A DNA stretch of 64,000 nt from Faecalicatena absiana (GCA_017309015.1 JAEDAG010000001.1:1-64000), one strand, 5' to 3'; positions 24,160 to 33,509 are shown, counted from the first letter of the stretch. Translations and numbers: made by a program. The notes: generated from the sequence alone by a model not told the origin.

Positions 24160-25350
24160 TTAGTCGTCAATTTCAGTAACTTGGCCGGCACCAACAGTTC
24201 TACCACCTTCACGGATAGTGAACTTAGTACCAACTTCGATAGCGGCTGGCTTGATCAGAGTAACTGAGAATTCAGTGTTGTCACCAGGCATAACCATTTC
24301 AGTACCTTCTGGCAATTCGATTTCACCAGTAATGTCAGTGGTGTGGAAGTAGAATTGTGGACGGTAGTCTGAGAAGAATGGAGTGTGACGGCCACCTTCG
24401 TCCTTGCTCAAGATGTAGACTTGACCCTTGAAAGTTTCGTGAGTCTTGATTGAGCCTGGAGCTGCCAGAACTTGACCACGAACAACTTGGTCACGGTCGA
24501 TACCACGCAGCAATACACCAACGTTGTCGCCGGCTTCACCCAAGTCAAGAGTCTTGTGGAACATTTCCAAACCAGTTACAACTGACTTAAGAACCTTTTC
24601 TACCAAACCAACGATTTCAACTTCGTCGCCGACCTTAACAGTACCACGGTCGATACGACCTGAAGCAACAGTACCACGACCAGTGATAGTGAAGACGTCT
24701 TCAACTGGCATCAAGAATGGCTTGTCAGTGTCACGTTCTGGAGTTGGGATGTATTCGTCAACAACGTCCATCAATTCTTCGATCTTCTTTTGAGCTTCTT
24801 CATCGCCTTCAAGGGCCTTCAAAGCTGAACCACGAACAACAGGAACGTCGTCACCAGGGTAACCGTATTCTGAAAGCAAGTCTCTTACTTCCATTTCAAC
24901 CAGGTCGATCAATTCTGGGTCGTCAACAAGGTCGCACTTGTTCAAGAAGACAACGATGTATTTAACACCAACCTGACGAGCCAACAAAATGTGTTCACGA
25001 GTTTGTGGCATAGGACCGTCAGTTGCGGCAACAACCAAGATGGCACCATCCATTTGAGCCGCACCAGTGATCATGTTCTTGATGTAGTCGGCGTGGCCTG
25101 GGGCGTCCATGTGGGCGTAGTGGCGCTTTTCAGTTTCGTATTCAACGTGGGCAGTGTTGATAGTGATACCACGTTCCTTTTCTTCTGGAGCAGCGTCGAT
25201 TTGTGAGTAATCTTCAGCTTGTGCCAAACCCTTCTTAGCCAACACAGTAGTGATAGCTGCGGTTAAAGTAGTCTTACCGTGGTCAACGTGGCCAATAGTA
25301 CCAATGTTAACGTGTGGCTTAGTTCTAACGTAATGTTCTTTTTCTGCCAT
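24160..25350 (-). CDS. tuf: Elongation factor Tu
   Basis: A 396-residue GTPase that brings aminoacyl-tRNA to the ribosome. G1 GHVDHGKT is at 19-26, G3 DAPGHADY near 81-88 and G4 NKCD near 136-139. The conserved domain 2 and 3 motifs are all present. Codon use is strongly biased, as expected for the most abundant cell protein. AGGAGG precedes the ATG by about 9 nt. It is transcribed alone from a strong promoter with a leader of about 130 nt. Confidence 0.98.
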   Translation of the reverse strand: MAEKEHYVRTKPHVNIGTIGHVDHGKTTLTAAITTVLAKKGLAQAEDYSQIDAAPEEKERGITINTAHVEYETEKRHYAHMDAPGHADYIKNMITGAAQMDGAILVVAATDGPMPQTREHILLARQVGVKYIVVFLNKCDLVDDPELIDLVEMEVRDLLSEYGYPGDDVPVVRGSALKALEGDEEAQKKIEELMDVVDEYIPTPERDTDKPFLMPVEDVFTITGRGTVASGRIDRGTVKVGDEVEIVGLVEKVLKSVVTGLEMFHKTLDLGEAGDNVGVLLRGIDRDQVVRGQVLAAPGSIKTHETFKGQVYILSKDEGGRHTPFFSDYRPQFYFHTTDITGEIELPEGTEMVMPGDNTEFSVTLIKPAAIEVGTKFTIREGGRTVGAGQVTEIDD

Positions 25351-25488
25351 TAAAATGACCCTCCTGAAATTTTACAAGAAGTCCGTTGAGACAAAACTAA
25401 CGGATGATTCTCTGTTGAATATTGTACTACTTTCATCAGAGATACGCTAGTATGAAATGCGCATCTCCTTTGAAAATGTCCAAAAATG

Positions 25489-25516
25489 ATTATACTAAAT
25501 GCACCCTAAATGTAAA
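25489..25516 (-). promoter_or_regulatory. tuf promoter
   Basis: Minus-strand -35 TTTACA (25511-25516), 16-nt spacer, perfect -10 TATAAT (25489-25494). The leader from about 25482 to 25351 includes a TCCGTT/AACGGA hairpin. Confidence 0.75.
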
Positions 25517-25521
25517 GTAAT

Positions 25522-26364
25522 TTACTCAAAACTGGCCGCATTTTTTTGATAGATCCGGTCAAGCAGGTCCTGATACTCAAATCCGCCCTGCTTTTGCAGG
25601 TAGCTCAGCAAGGCTTTGGCAAATGAATCCGGGTTGGATACATAGTCTGCAATAAACGGATACAGGGATCCCAGCGCTAGGTTGGCTTCATTCAAGTATA
25701 GCGGCAATTCGCTGGGCCGGCGGCGCAGCTTGTCCGCCACTGAGCCGATTGCCTCCCGGTAGACCGGGTCTTGGCGCAAGAGGCTGGCCGTGCTTGGCAC
25801 GAAAGTCTTGACCTCGCCCAAGGTCAAGACGCTGATTTTCTGGTCAATTCCCAGCTTGACCAGATCCTCGCAAAGCGCCAGGCGCAAGGCAAAGCCCTGG
25901 CTTGGATCAAGCAGCAGGCTATGGACAAAGGGCAGGTAGCTGGGCAAATCCAGTTTAAAAAGGCTTTGATAGTGGACGTTGGTGACGACCGCGGCTTTGC
26001 GGAAATCCTGCATGATCTCTTGCTGCTGGGCCAAGCTGGCCGCTTCAACCGGAATTTCCAACTGGCCGCCGGTAAGGTGCTTGACCTGCAAGGCTTCAAT
26101 CAAATAGTGATTGGCCTTTAGCGTTTGCTGGTATTCTTCAAACAAGGCCTGGTCAGAAAAAAGATCAGGCGCCGTCTTTAAAACGGCATATGCCTGATCT
26201 TCTTGTCCGTTAAGGCGGTAGACTTTCGCCAATTCAGCCCCTACGGCATTGTCAAAGCCAGAGCGCAGGGCCTCTTCCAGATTGGCAATGGCCCCTTCGC
26301 TGTCGCCTTTGGCTTCACAAGCCCGGGCTAAAGCCAGCAGGTTCGCTTGACTAACGTTTGTCAT
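25522..26364 (-). CDS. TPR-repeat protein linked to RNase J2
   Basis: A 280-residue cytosolic protein. The first 100 residues read as tetratricopeptide-type helix pairs (NLLALARACEAKGDSEGAIA, then AELAKVYRLNGQEDQAYAVL), suggesting protein-protein binding. The remaining part has no motif I recognise. It starts 2 bp after the RNase J2 stop codon, so the two are surely co-transcribed. The coupling suggests an accessory role with RNase J2, which is inference. No terminator is evident before the tuf promoter, which begins within its last codons. Confidence 0.75.
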   Translation of the reverse strand: MTNVSQANLLALARACEAKGDSEGAIANLEEALRSGFDNAVGAELAKVYRLNGQEDQAYAVLKTAPDLFSDQALFEEYQQTLKANHYLIEALQVKHLTGGQLEIPVEAASLAQQQEIMQDFRKAAVVTNVHYQSLFKLDLPSYLPFVHSLLLDPSQGFALRLALCEDLVKLGIDQKISVLTLGEVKTFVPSTASLLRQDPVYREAIGSVADKLRRRPSELPLYLNEANLALGSLYPFIADYVSNPDSFAKALLSYLQKQGGFEYQDLLDRIYQKNAASFE

Positions 26365-26366
26365 CC

Positions 26367-28256
26367 TTATTCCTTGCCTGCCTTCTGTCCTTGGGGCTTG
26401 CCGGTCTTCTTGGCGCTTCTGGGCTTTTGGCCAGGCTTGCCTTTGCCGTTTTTCGGAGCCTTCTTGTTTTGGGCGTGCTTCTTAGCAGCCTTGCCAGTCT
26501 TCTTGGTCCCTTTCTTGCTTGGGGTCTTGCCAGCCTCTTCGCCCTTCTCTTGGTCTTCAGTCCGCTTTTGCATCGCGCGGTGGCGGTTCTGGTTGACTTC
26601 CATTACGACTGGCAGAACGACTGGGTGCCGATTGGTCTGCTTGTAGAGGAACTTTTCCAGGTTGTTGCGGATATCCTGCTTGAGCTCAGACCAGTCAAAC
26701 TTCTTGTGTTCAAAGTTGGCTTGGATGGCGTCCTTGATGACCTGAATCGAGTCTTCCATCAGCTTGTGGTTGGCCTTGATGTAGACAAAGCCCCGGCTGG
26801 TGACTTGCGGCTCGGCAATGATCTTCTTCTTCTTGCGGTCAATCGTCACCACGGCGATGAAGATCCCGTCATCTGACAAGACTTCCCGGTCGCGCAGGAC
26901 GATATTGCCGACGTCGCCGACGCCGGAGCCATCGATCATGGTGTCTTCGCCTGGCACGGCAGCATCACGGACCAAGCGGTCACGCTTTTCATCATAGGCC
27001 AGGCAATCGCCGTTTTGGGTGATGAAGACGTTGTCAGCCGGCATGCCGGTTTCCTCGGCCAAATCCTTGACCTTTTCCAGCAGCCGGTAGTCGCCGATGA
27101 CTGGAATCAGGAACTTCGGCTTGAGCAGGTCGATCATGGTCTGGATGTCGCGGCCAGTAGCATGGCCGCTGGTGTGCATGTTGCGGCCCAGTTCAATGAC
27201 CGTGCCACCAGCCCGGTAAACCATGTCGCTGGTAACGGCAACCGTGGTTTCCACAGCATGGGACGGGGTAGTCGCGATGAAGACCAGGTCGCCTGAGTGG
27301 ATCTTGATCATCCGGTGGCGGTTGTTAGCCATCTTCTGCAAGGAGTGGAGCGGCTCGCCCATGCGGCCGGTTTCCAGAATGACCGTCTTCTCTTCAGGCA
27401 CGTCCTTGAGCTCCTTGACCTTCATCAGCAAGCCGTCTGGCACTTCCAGGTAGCCCAGCTTCATAGCCGTGTGCACGATCTTGGCCACGTCCCGGCCAGT
27501 CAGCAGAACCCGGCGGCCAGTCGCGGCCGCGGCGCTGATGACCTGCTGCACCCGGTTGAGATTGGAAGCCTTGGCGGCAACGATGATTCTGCCGCTGGCA
27601 TTGCGGAAGACGTTGGTAATGTAAGTGCCGACTTCATTTTCACTGGCATTTGGGAAGTTGGCTTCCGCGTTTGAAGAGTCGCTCAGCAGGGCTAAGACGC
27701 CGCCCTCTTGGATTTCAGCCAAGCGGCCCATGTCGGTCCGGTAGTCCGGCCGGGCTGATGGATCGAACTTGAAGTCGCCAGTATAGACGACCTCGCCCAT
27801 TGGCGTGTGGACTACGACCCCCAGTGAGTCAGGCACTGAGTGGGTCGTGTGGAAGAAGGAAACGGACGCGTTTCTGAAGTCAATTTCCGTGTCGGCATCG
27901 ATCACGTTGAACAAGTCATTGTTTCTGCGCTTGTTTTCTCTTTGAACGTCAATCTTGGCCAGCTCGATGGTCAGCTTGGACCCGAAGACCGGGATGTCCC
28001 AGTTGCGCAAGATGTACGGCAAGGCACCGATTGAGTCGGCATGCCCGTGGGTCAGGAAGATCCCCGCCACCTGGTCGCCGTATTGCTTAAAGAATTCCAT
28101 GTCTGGAATCACGACGTCGATCCCGAACAAGGAGCTGTCAGGGTACTTCAGCCCTGCATCAAGCACGAAGATCTCGTCCTTAACTTGCACTGCGAACATA
28201 TCCTTGCCCTGTTCGCGCACGCCGCTTAATATCATGATTTTTAGTTGGTCTGACAT
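26367..28256 (-). CDS. rnjB: Ribonuclease J2 with Lys-rich tail
   Basis: A 629-residue metallo-beta-lactamase/beta-CASP ribonuclease. The metal motif reads HGHADSIGA (70-78) in place of the HGHEDHIGG of RNase J1, typical of the weakly active J2 subunit, which works in a J1-J2 complex in mRNA and rRNA processing. The beta-CASP and C-terminal domains run to about 560. A highly basic, Lys/Gly-rich, probably disordered extension of some 65 residues follows and could bind RNA. I start at the ATG at 28256 because GGGGAG lies just upstream; an earlier ATG at 28277 would contain the ribosome site. Confidence 0.93.
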   Translation of the reverse strand: MSDQLKIMILSGVREQGKDMFAVQVKDEIFVLDAGLKYPDSSLFGIDVVIPDMEFFKQYGDQVAGIFLTHGHADSIGALPYILRNWDIPVFGSKLTIELAKIDVQRENKRRNNDLFNVIDADTEIDFRNASVSFFHTTHSVPDSLGVVVHTPMGEVVYTGDFKFDPSARPDYRTDMGRLAEIQEGGVLALLSDSSNAEANFPNASENEVGTYITNVFRNASGRIIVAAKASNLNRVQQVISAAAATGRRVLLTGRDVAKIVHTAMKLGYLEVPDGLLMKVKELKDVPEEKTVILETGRMGEPLHSLQKMANNRHRMIKIHSGDLVFIATTPSHAVETTVAVTSDMVYRAGGTVIELGRNMHTSGHATGRDIQTMIDLLKPKFLIPVIGDYRLLEKVKDLAEETGMPADNVFITQNGDCLAYDEKRDRLVRDAAVPGEDTMIDGSGVGDVGNIVLRDREVLSDDGIFIAVVTIDRKKKKIIAEPQVTSRGFVYIKANHKLMEDSIQVIKDAIQANFEHKKFDWSELKQDIRNNLEKFLYKQTNRHPVVLPVVMEVNQNRHRAMQKRTEDQEKGEEAGKTPSKKGTKKTGKAAKKHAQNKKAPKNGKGKPGQKPRSAKKTGKPQGQKAGKE

Positions 28257-28356
28257 GACTCTCCCCTTTTCTCGCAAAATAAATAGCTTAATTGCATTAC
28301 TGTCTTAAAAAATATGGATCTAAAGCGATCACAACGTTTTGAATCTTATTAATTTT

Positions 28357-28385
28357 ATCATAAACATCATGTCCGCGGTAGTCGA
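28357..28385 (-). promoter_or_regulatory. Possible rnjB promoter
   Basis: Minus-strand -35 TCGACT (28380-28385), 17-nt spacer, -10 TATGAT (28357-28362). Leader of about 95 nt. Positions 28386-28454 show a CTGGC/GCCAG hairpin and nothing else I can support. Confidence 0.5.
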
Positions 28386-28454
28386 GAGGCCCTGGCAAAA
28401 AATTAGCCAGCCACAAGCAGCAGCGAAGAAAGGCAAACAGGAAAAGAAACAAAA

Positions 28455-28492
28455 GAGAAAAAATAAAAGAGGCTGGGGAAACCCAGCCTCTT
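28455..28492 (-). terminator. Terminator of rpsO
   Basis: An 11-bp stem (28467-28477 with 28482-28492, AAGAGGCTGGG) with a GAAA tetraloop and T-rich minus-strand tail. Confidence 0.88.
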
Positions 28493-28511
28493 AACGCGAT
28501 CTTTGTCAGAA

Positions 28512-28781
28512 TTAACGACGCAGACCCAAGCGAGCGATCAATGCGCGGTAGCGTTCCAAGTCGTTTTCTTGCAGGTAACGAAGCAAGTTACGACGGTGAC
28601 CGATCTTCTTCAACAGACCAACGTATGAGTGGTGGTCGTGTGAGTGTTGACGCATGTGTTCAGTCAAGTTGTTGATGTCTTCAGTCAAAACAGCAACTTG
28701 TACTTCTACTGAGCCAGTGTCGCCTTCGTGGGTTGCGTATTCCTTGATGATTTCGTTCTTTCTTTCTTTTGAAACAGCCAT
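28512..28781 (-). CDS. rpsO: 30S ribosomal protein S15
   Basis: An 89-residue primary 16S rRNA-binding protein of the small-subunit platform. The conserved [20 protein letters not shown] segment is at about 46-65, in the RNA-binding loop and helix. AAAGGTG precedes the ATG. Single-gene transcript with its own promoter and terminator. S15 often represses its own mRNA; the leader of about 90 nt (28782-28870) is a place to look for such a site, but I did not find a clear one. Confidence 0.97.
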   Translation of the reverse strand: MAVSKERKNEIIKEYATHEGDTGSVEVQVAVLTEDINNLTEHMRQHSHDHHSYVGLLKKIGHRRNLLRYLQENDLERYRALIARLGLRR

Positions 28782-28875
28782 TCTGTTTGCACCTTTCTGA
28801 TTAAAAATTGCCCATTAACAGCGTCCGCCGTCAGGTGGAGCGAGCAGACAACGTTAGGGGTTCATAACAAGTTTA

Positions 28876-28903
28876 ATGATACCTGTTTTTCGAAAAAAAG
28901 CAA
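28876..28903 (-). promoter_or_regulatory. rpsO promoter
   Basis: Minus-strand -35 TTGCTT (28898-28903), 16-nt spacer, -10 TATCAT (28876-28881). Confidence 0.55.
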
Positions 28904-28945
28904 GCCAAATCTGCCAATTGCTTTTAAAAAAAGCAAAATTTGTCC

Positions 28946-28974
28946 TTGCATAACCCTCTGGCTTTAAGTATAAT
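28946..28974 (+). promoter_or_regulatory. rpsT promoter
   Basis: Plus-strand -35 TTGCAT (28946-28951), 17-nt spacer, perfect -10 TATAAT (28969-28974). A TTGCTTTT/AAAAGCAA inverted repeat lies just upstream. Confidence 0.75.
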
Positions 28975-29013
28975 AATTGAGTGAATTTTAAACAATTATT
29001 GGAGGTGAATCTA

Positions 29014-29265
29014 ATGCCACAAATCAAATCTGCTATCAAGCGTGTTAAGACCCAAGCTGCTGCTAACAAGCGCAACGCCGCTCAATTGAGCGAAATGAGA
29101 ACTGCTGTCAAGAAGTTCAAGGCTGCTTCAGCTGCTGGCGCAGACAACGCCTCCGAATTACACCTTGCTGCTGTTCGTGAATTGGACAAGGCTGCTTCAA
29201 AGGGCTTGATCCACAAGAACAAGGCTAACCGTGACAAGAGTCGTTTGGCTAAGCTTGCTAAGTAA
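29014..29265 (+). CDS. rpsT: 30S ribosomal protein S20
   Basis: An 83-residue basic, all-helical protein that binds 16S rRNA. The N-terminal [20 protein letters not shown] and the C-terminal [19 protein letters not shown] are the family blocks. I chose the ATG at 29014 because GGAGG (29001-29005) lies 8 nt upstream; an in-frame upstream start would include the ribosome site. It is divergent from rpsO and expressed alone. Confidence 0.97.
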   Translation: MPQIKSAIKRVKTQAAANKRNAAQLSEMRTAVKKFKAASAAGADNASELHLAAVRELDKAASKGLIHKNKANRDKSRLAKLAK

Positions 29266-29285
29266 TCAATAGCAACGAAATCAAG

Positions 29286-29320
29286 AAAGGACGAGAAACG
29301 CAATGTTTCCCGTCCTTTTT
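29286..29320 (+). terminator. Terminator of rpsT
   Basis: Stem AAAGGACG-GAAAC (29286-29299, one mismatch) with 29305-29318, followed by T-runs. May also end holA on the other strand. Confidence 0.8.
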
Positions 29321-29341
29321 ATTTTTCCTTTTTTCTGTCCT

Positions 29342-30328
29342 TCAGCAAGACAGGATGAAGACCTCCAAAACCTTGGCATCCCGGTAGGTCCCATTCTTGT
29401 ACTTGTAGTCCAGGTCGATCAATCGGCCCAGCATCCGCTCCAGCTGCTTGACCCCAATGCGGGTCCGCAGGGCCGTCTTGACCCGGTACGGGTGGGCGCC
29501 CAGCTCCTTGACGATCTCGCTTTCGCTTCTGCGCCGCTGGCTCAAGACCTTGACGCAGGTCAAAAATTCAACTTGGCTGATGAAGACGGCCACCAGCTGG
29601 ACCGGGTAGGTCCCTTCTCTAAGCTGCGCCTGCAGGCGGTCGCTGGCTTCCTGGTAGTTGTGGGCCAAAGCTGCCTCCAGGATGGCAAAGACGTTCTGGG
29701 CCAGGCTCATGTCAACGTTCCGGTCAACCAATTCCTTTGAGATGGTCTTCGAGTTGCTGATGGCCTTCAGCTTGTTGTAGTTGCCCAAGGCCGCGTCGAC
29801 AACCTGGTCGCTGCGCTCAAGGAGCAGGTCAAGGGCTGGCCGGTCGATGCGGTAGCCTTCCGCCGCGATCAGAGCCTGCATGAACTTGCCGCTTTCATAG
29901 GACTTGATGGCCGTCTTGACCGTGTTCAGCCCCTTTTCCACGCTCTTGGTGAGCTTCTTGCGCCGGTCCAGCTTCTCATAGCTGGCCACGATGACCACAA
30001 TATCGTCGATCTGGTCGACATGGTCAAAAATCGCCTGCAGCTGGTCAGCCTGCTTTTTGTACTTGGCTGGCATTTTCCCAGTCAAAAAAATCGGGTTCTT
30101 GATCAAGACCAATTTCTGGGTAGCAAACAGGCTGGCTTCCGCCAAATCGGCCACCAGGTCATCCAGCGAGTCCGCCTCACAGTCGACCATCACCTTTTCC
30201 AAGCCGTCAAAGCGTGGGTCGCTGACGTAGTCGCGGGCCAGGTAGTCGTTCAAAAAAGCATCCGGCCCCTGCAAGAGGACGTTGGGATTATTGGGCTGAC
30301 TGTTGGAAAATAGTGACAATAGACTCAT
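29342..30328 (-). CDS. holA: DNA polymerase III delta subunit
   Basis: A 328-residue clamp-loader subunit that opens the sliding clamp ring. The N-terminal QGPDAFLNDYL region (about 20-30) and C-terminal QVEFLTCVKVLSQRRRSESE and LIDLDYKYKNGTYRD segments match the family. I start at the ATG at 30328 with GGAG about 7 nt upstream; the reading frame stays open further back into comEC but without a ribosome site. It follows comEC by 43 bp, the usual comEA-comEC-holA order in Firmicutes. Confidence 0.93.
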   Translation of the reverse strand: MSLLSLFSNSQPNNPNVLLQGPDAFLNDYLARDYVSDPRFDGLEKVMVDCEADSLDDLVADLAEASLFATQKLVLIKNPIFLTGKMPAKYKKQADQLQAIFDHVDQIDDIVVIVASYEKLDRRKKLTKSVEKGLNTVKTAIKSYESGKFMQALIAAEGYRIDRPALDLLLERSDQVVDAALGNYNKLKAISNSKTISKELVDRNVDMSLAQNVFAILEAALAHNYQEASDRLQAQLREGTYPVQLVAVFISQVEFLTCVKVLSQRRRSESEIVKELGAHPYRVKTALRTRIGVKQLERMLGRLIDLDYKYKNGTYRDAKVLEVFILSC

Positions 30329-30371
30329 GACTGGACTCCGTTTCTCTAAGCTAACCTTTACTTTATCATAT

Positions 30372-32735
30372 TTACGGATCAGCCGGCAGTCTGCCGCGCA
30401 GAAAGGAAGCAAAATATGGCTTAGTGCCTAATCCATAGTACCAGCTGATCATCCCGCAGTCCTGGGTTGAATAATAAGGGATGCCCAGCTGGCGCAAAGC
30501 AGCCAGGGTTTCCGGCTTAGGGTGGTGGTAGCGGTTGTTGCGGCCAGCGGAAATAAAGACCAGCTGGGGATTGATCCTTTGCAGGAAGTCCGGGGCTGAC
30601 GACGTGTCGCTGCCATGGTGGCCCAGCTTGAAGTAGTCGACTTTTAAATCGGGCATCCGCTCCAGAATCTGCCGCTCCCCAGCCTGGTCCAAGTCGCCCG
30701 TAAAAGCCCAGGTCTTGCCGGCCAAGCTGCAGGCCAGGGACAGGGAGTCCTTGTTTTCGCCTGGTCCCCCTGCCAAGGGATGCAGGACCAGAAAGTCGAT
30801 TCCGTGCCCGCCCTGATCCAAGACCCGCATTCCGGCCTGCAGCTCCACCAGCTTGGTCTGCTTGATCCTCCCGGCCAGGCGTTTTTGAAAGCCGGGATTT
30901 TGCAGCAGGCCCTTGCCAAAGTACAGGCGGTCAACCTGGATCTCACTCAGTAGCGGCCCCAGATCACCGACATGGTCAGCATCCTGGTGGCTGACGAAGA
31001 CGGCATCGATCTTGCTGATGCCCTGTGATTTCAAAAAAGGGAGGGTAATCGACTCAATCTGGGGCTTTGGCTTTGGCCGCTTTTGGCCGCCAAAAGCCAC
31101 CTTCCCGCCCGTATCGATCAAGTAGACCTTGCGCAAAAGCGGCGTCGTCAGCAGAATGCTGTCCCCCTGCCCCACATCGATAAAGGTCACCTGCCCTTTC
31201 AAAGGAAAATGAATCCCCAGGTACAAGAGCAAATAGCAGCTGCCCAGGACATATGTCAGGCGCTTAGCCAGCTGACCGCGAGCGGTCAGCTTTTTCTTTG
31301 CCCTTATTTCGCCTTTCTCTCTTGGTGCTTTTGAAAGCAAGGCCAAGATGGCGGCCGTCAGCGTGAAAAGTCCCGCCAGCTGCAAGGCCGTAATCTGGCC
31401 AAAAATGAGCCGGCCGATCCCCAGCTGGGAAATTTTCCCCAGCAAGCCCTCAAGCAGCTCCAAGATGCTTTCAAAGATCCGCAGGATTCCTGGAAAAGGC
31501 CGCAAAAGCAGGCTGGCCAAGCTGACCGGCATGACCACCCAGTTGAAGTAGGGCACCACCAGGAAGTTGTAAAAAATCGTGCAGACATTGATCTGGTAAA
31601 AATTCTTGAGCAGAAAAGGGGTTAGCAGGAGGTTTAACCAGCAGGACTGGGCCAGCTTGGGCATCCCCGGCGTCAGCACCAAGCCCATAGCCAGGACGTA
31701 GCTTAAGACCGCCCCCGTCGACAGCAGGAGTCTGGGGCAGACGAGCAGGTGGAGCAGGAAAGTCAGCCCCAGCACGTCCGCCCCGGTCACCCGGACCTTT
31801 TTCAAGGAAAAAGCCTGCCGCAGGCCATAGGTCAGGCTGGCCCGGATGAAGCCCGGCTGCCAACCGCTTAAAAAGATCTCAAAAGCCAGAAAGAGCAGGC
31901 AGACGGCAAAAGTCTCCTCTTCCGTCAGCCGGCCCCAGGCACAGACCAGCGACAGGGCCATGACGTAAATCCCCACGTGCATCCCTGAGATGCTCAAAAT
32001 GTGAATCACGCCCAGGTCCCGGTAGTTGTTCATGTTGACCGCGTTTTCCTGGCTGGGATTTTGGGCCAGCAGGAGCTCGCTGGCAAAAAAGGCCAAAAGG
32101 CGCGGCAAGACCGCCAGGCGGCTGGCAATTTTTCGGCGCAGGCCGTGCAAACGGGCGACTGGCGAATTTTCCGTCCCTTCCAGGACCGCGCCCGTGAACT
32201 TCAGCCGCTGGCTGATGCCTTTAGCCGCGTAATAGGTCCGGTAGTCAAACTGCCCCTGGTTGGTCGCCGGCTCAAGCTCGCTGATCTCGCCCTCTCCAGG
32301 ACCAAGCAGCACGGTCTGCCCGGACATGACCAACCCCGCCAGCTGCTCGTCAGCCTTGCCAAAAACCACCAGCTTGCGGTCTTTTAAATGCCCAATGCCG
32401 GTCAGGCAGCCATCCTTGACTTGAACTTCATCGGGATAAAGGAGGACCGTCTCTGGATTCTGGGTCAGCAGAGCGGGCTTTCTCAAGCCAAAAAGCACAG
32501 CCAAGCCAATTATGGCCATAAAGGCAAACGCCAAAGCGCGCAGGCTGGAATACTTGTGCCAAAGCAGGCCGGCAAAATAGGCCGCAAACAAGCCCGCGGC
32601 CAGGCGGCTGGGCAGCTGGGGCAAGCAGATGCAGGCCGCCAGGGAAGCCGCGCACAGCGCGCATAAGCAGAAAAAGCCCGCCTCCAGGCTAGACCGTAAT
32701 TTGGTCCTTGAGCGCGTCGAAAGTCTTGTCGCCAA
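30372..32735 (-). CDS. comEC: Competence DNA channel ComEC
   Basis: A 787-residue membrane protein that carries single-stranded DNA across the membrane during transformation. About residues 1-100 hold N-terminal membrane helices and an OB-like domain. The competence domain with many helices follows (SISGMHVGIY near 245), then a metallo-beta-lactamase domain from about 510 (FIDVGQGDSILL, SHQDADHVGD, GHHGSD). The start is uncertain: the TTG at 32735 lies inside comEA, 47 bp before that gene's end, and no clear ribosome site was seen for it or later starts. The frame is complete and undamaged. Confidence 0.9.
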   Translation of the reverse strand: MATRLSTRSRTKLRSSLEAGFFCLCALCAASLAACICLPQLPSRLAAGLFAAYFAGLLWHKYSSLRALAFAFMAIIGLAVLFGLRKPALLTQNPETVLLYPDEVQVKDGCLTGIGHLKDRKLVVFGKADEQLAGLVMSGQTVLLGPGEGEISELEPATNQGQFDYRTYYAAKGISQRLKFTGAVLEGTENSPVARLHGLRRKIASRLAVLPRLLAFFASELLLAQNPSQENAVNMNNYRDLGVIHILSISGMHVGIYVMALSLVCAWGRLTEEETFAVCLLFLAFEIFLSGWQPGFIRASLTYGLRQAFSLKKVRVTGADVLGLTFLLHLLVCPRLLLSTGAVLSYVLAMGLVLTPGMPKLAQSCWLNLLLTPFLLKNFYQINVCTIFYNFLVVPYFNWVVMPVSLASLLLRPFPGILRIFESILELLEGLLGKISQLGIGRLIFGQITALQLAGLFTLTAAILALLSKAPREKGEIRAKKKLTARGQLAKRLTYVLGSCYLLLYLGIHFPLKGQVTFIDVGQGDSILLTTPLLRKVYLIDTGGKVAFGGQKRPKPKPQIESITLPFLKSQGISKIDAVFVSHQDADHVGDLGPLLSEIQVDRLYFGKGLLQNPGFQKRLAGRIKQTKLVELQAGMRVLDQGGHGIDFLVLHPLAGGPGENKDSLSLACSLAGKTWAFTGDLDQAGERQILERMPDLKVDYFKLGHHGSDTSSAPDFLQRINPQLVFISAGRNNRYHHPKPETLAALRQLGIPYYSTQDCGMISWYYGLGTKPYFASFLRGRLPADP

Positions 32736-33381
32736 TGCCTGACACTTCCTTTAATTCGTCAATAGATTTAAAGCCCCCTTTTTGCTCCCGGTAGGCAATA
32801 ATCTGTTCGGCTTTCCTTTCCCCGATCCCATTCAATTTTTGCAAGTCAGCAGCCGTGGCCGTATTCAGGTTGACCTTGCCGGCCGCGCTTGACGCGGCTG
32901 GGCCAGGAGAGCTGGAAGAACTGGACGCAGCTGCATTGCTGGCCATCCCCGCCGTTGGGGCTGCTGCGGTCTTTTCCCCCTTATAGGGGATGTAGACCTT
33001 GTCTTGGTCTTGCAGAAGCAGGCTGCGGTTGATGGCCTTGATCTGGGCCCGGGAAGTCAAGCCGCCCGCCGCGTCAATCAGGTCCTGCAGCCTGGCACCG
33101 CTTTTCAGGGTATAGACCCCTTCTTCCTTGACTGCCCCGGAAATATCGCAGACGACTTTGCCGCTGGCCGCGCTTGACGCGCTGGAGGCACCCGTCTGGC
33201 GGCTGGCCGCTGACTGACTGCTGGACTGCAGCTTTGTCTGGCTCAGGAGCGCTGAATTGTCGGCTGGCTGCGGCTTTTGCTGCCAGTAAAAGAAGGCACC
33301 CGCGGCCAAAACCACGGCCACGACGTAGACCTTCTTGTCCAGGAGCCAATCTTTGATCTGATCTGGATTGATTTTTTTCAT
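32689..33381 (-). CDS. comEA: Competence DNA-receptor ComEA
   Basis: A 230-residue membrane-anchored DNA-binding protein. One transmembrane segment at about 16-33 is followed by a Ser/Gln/Ala-rich linker, an SLBB domain (VVCDISGAVKEEGVYTLKSG), a second Ala/Ser-rich linker, and a C-terminal pair of helix-hairpin-helix motifs (LNTATAADLQKLNGIGERKA near 170-189). It would bind incoming double-stranded DNA outside the membrane and pass it to ComEC. Start at the ATG at 33381 with GAGGTG upstream. It overlaps comEC by 47 bp. Confidence 0.92.
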   Translation of the reverse strand: MKKINPDQIKDWLLDKKVYVVAVVLAAGAFFYWQQKPQPADNSALLSQTKLQSSSQSAASRQTGASSASSAASGKVVCDISGAVKEEGVYTLKSGARLQDLIDAAGGLTSRAQIKAINRSLLLQDQDKVYIPYKGEKTAAAPTAGMASNAAASSSSSSPGPAASSAAGKVNLNTATAADLQKLNGIGERKAEQIIAYREQKGGFKSIDELKEVSGIGDKTFDALKDQITV

Positions 33382-33454
33382 TTTTATCACCTCACTTACT
33401 AATACGCATTTTCACCCCCTTTTTACCGAAAAAATTTCAAAAAATTTTGCCAAG

Positions 33455-33485
33455 AAAAAAGCTGAAGAGCGCTTGCTCTTCAGCT
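33455..33485 (-). terminator. Terminator of the ftsW-to-sepM gene run
   Basis: An 11-bp stem (33460-33470 with 33475-33485, AGCTGAAGAGC) with a GCTT loop and an A-run on the plus strand, hence U-run on the minus-strand RNA. Confidence 0.88.
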
Positions 33486-33509
33486 AATTGGATTTGGCTT
33501 AATCTGGCC

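Noticed and set aside
28905-28945. Inverted repeat TTGCTTTT/AAAAGCAA as a terminator
   Set aside because: It lies between divergent promoters of rpsO and rpsT where no transcript should end; more likely AT-rich upstream promoter sequence.
33391-33420. Possible competence (ComX/SigH-type) box before comEA
   Set aside because: TGCGTATTA only loosely resembles the lactococcal com-box and no second element supports it.
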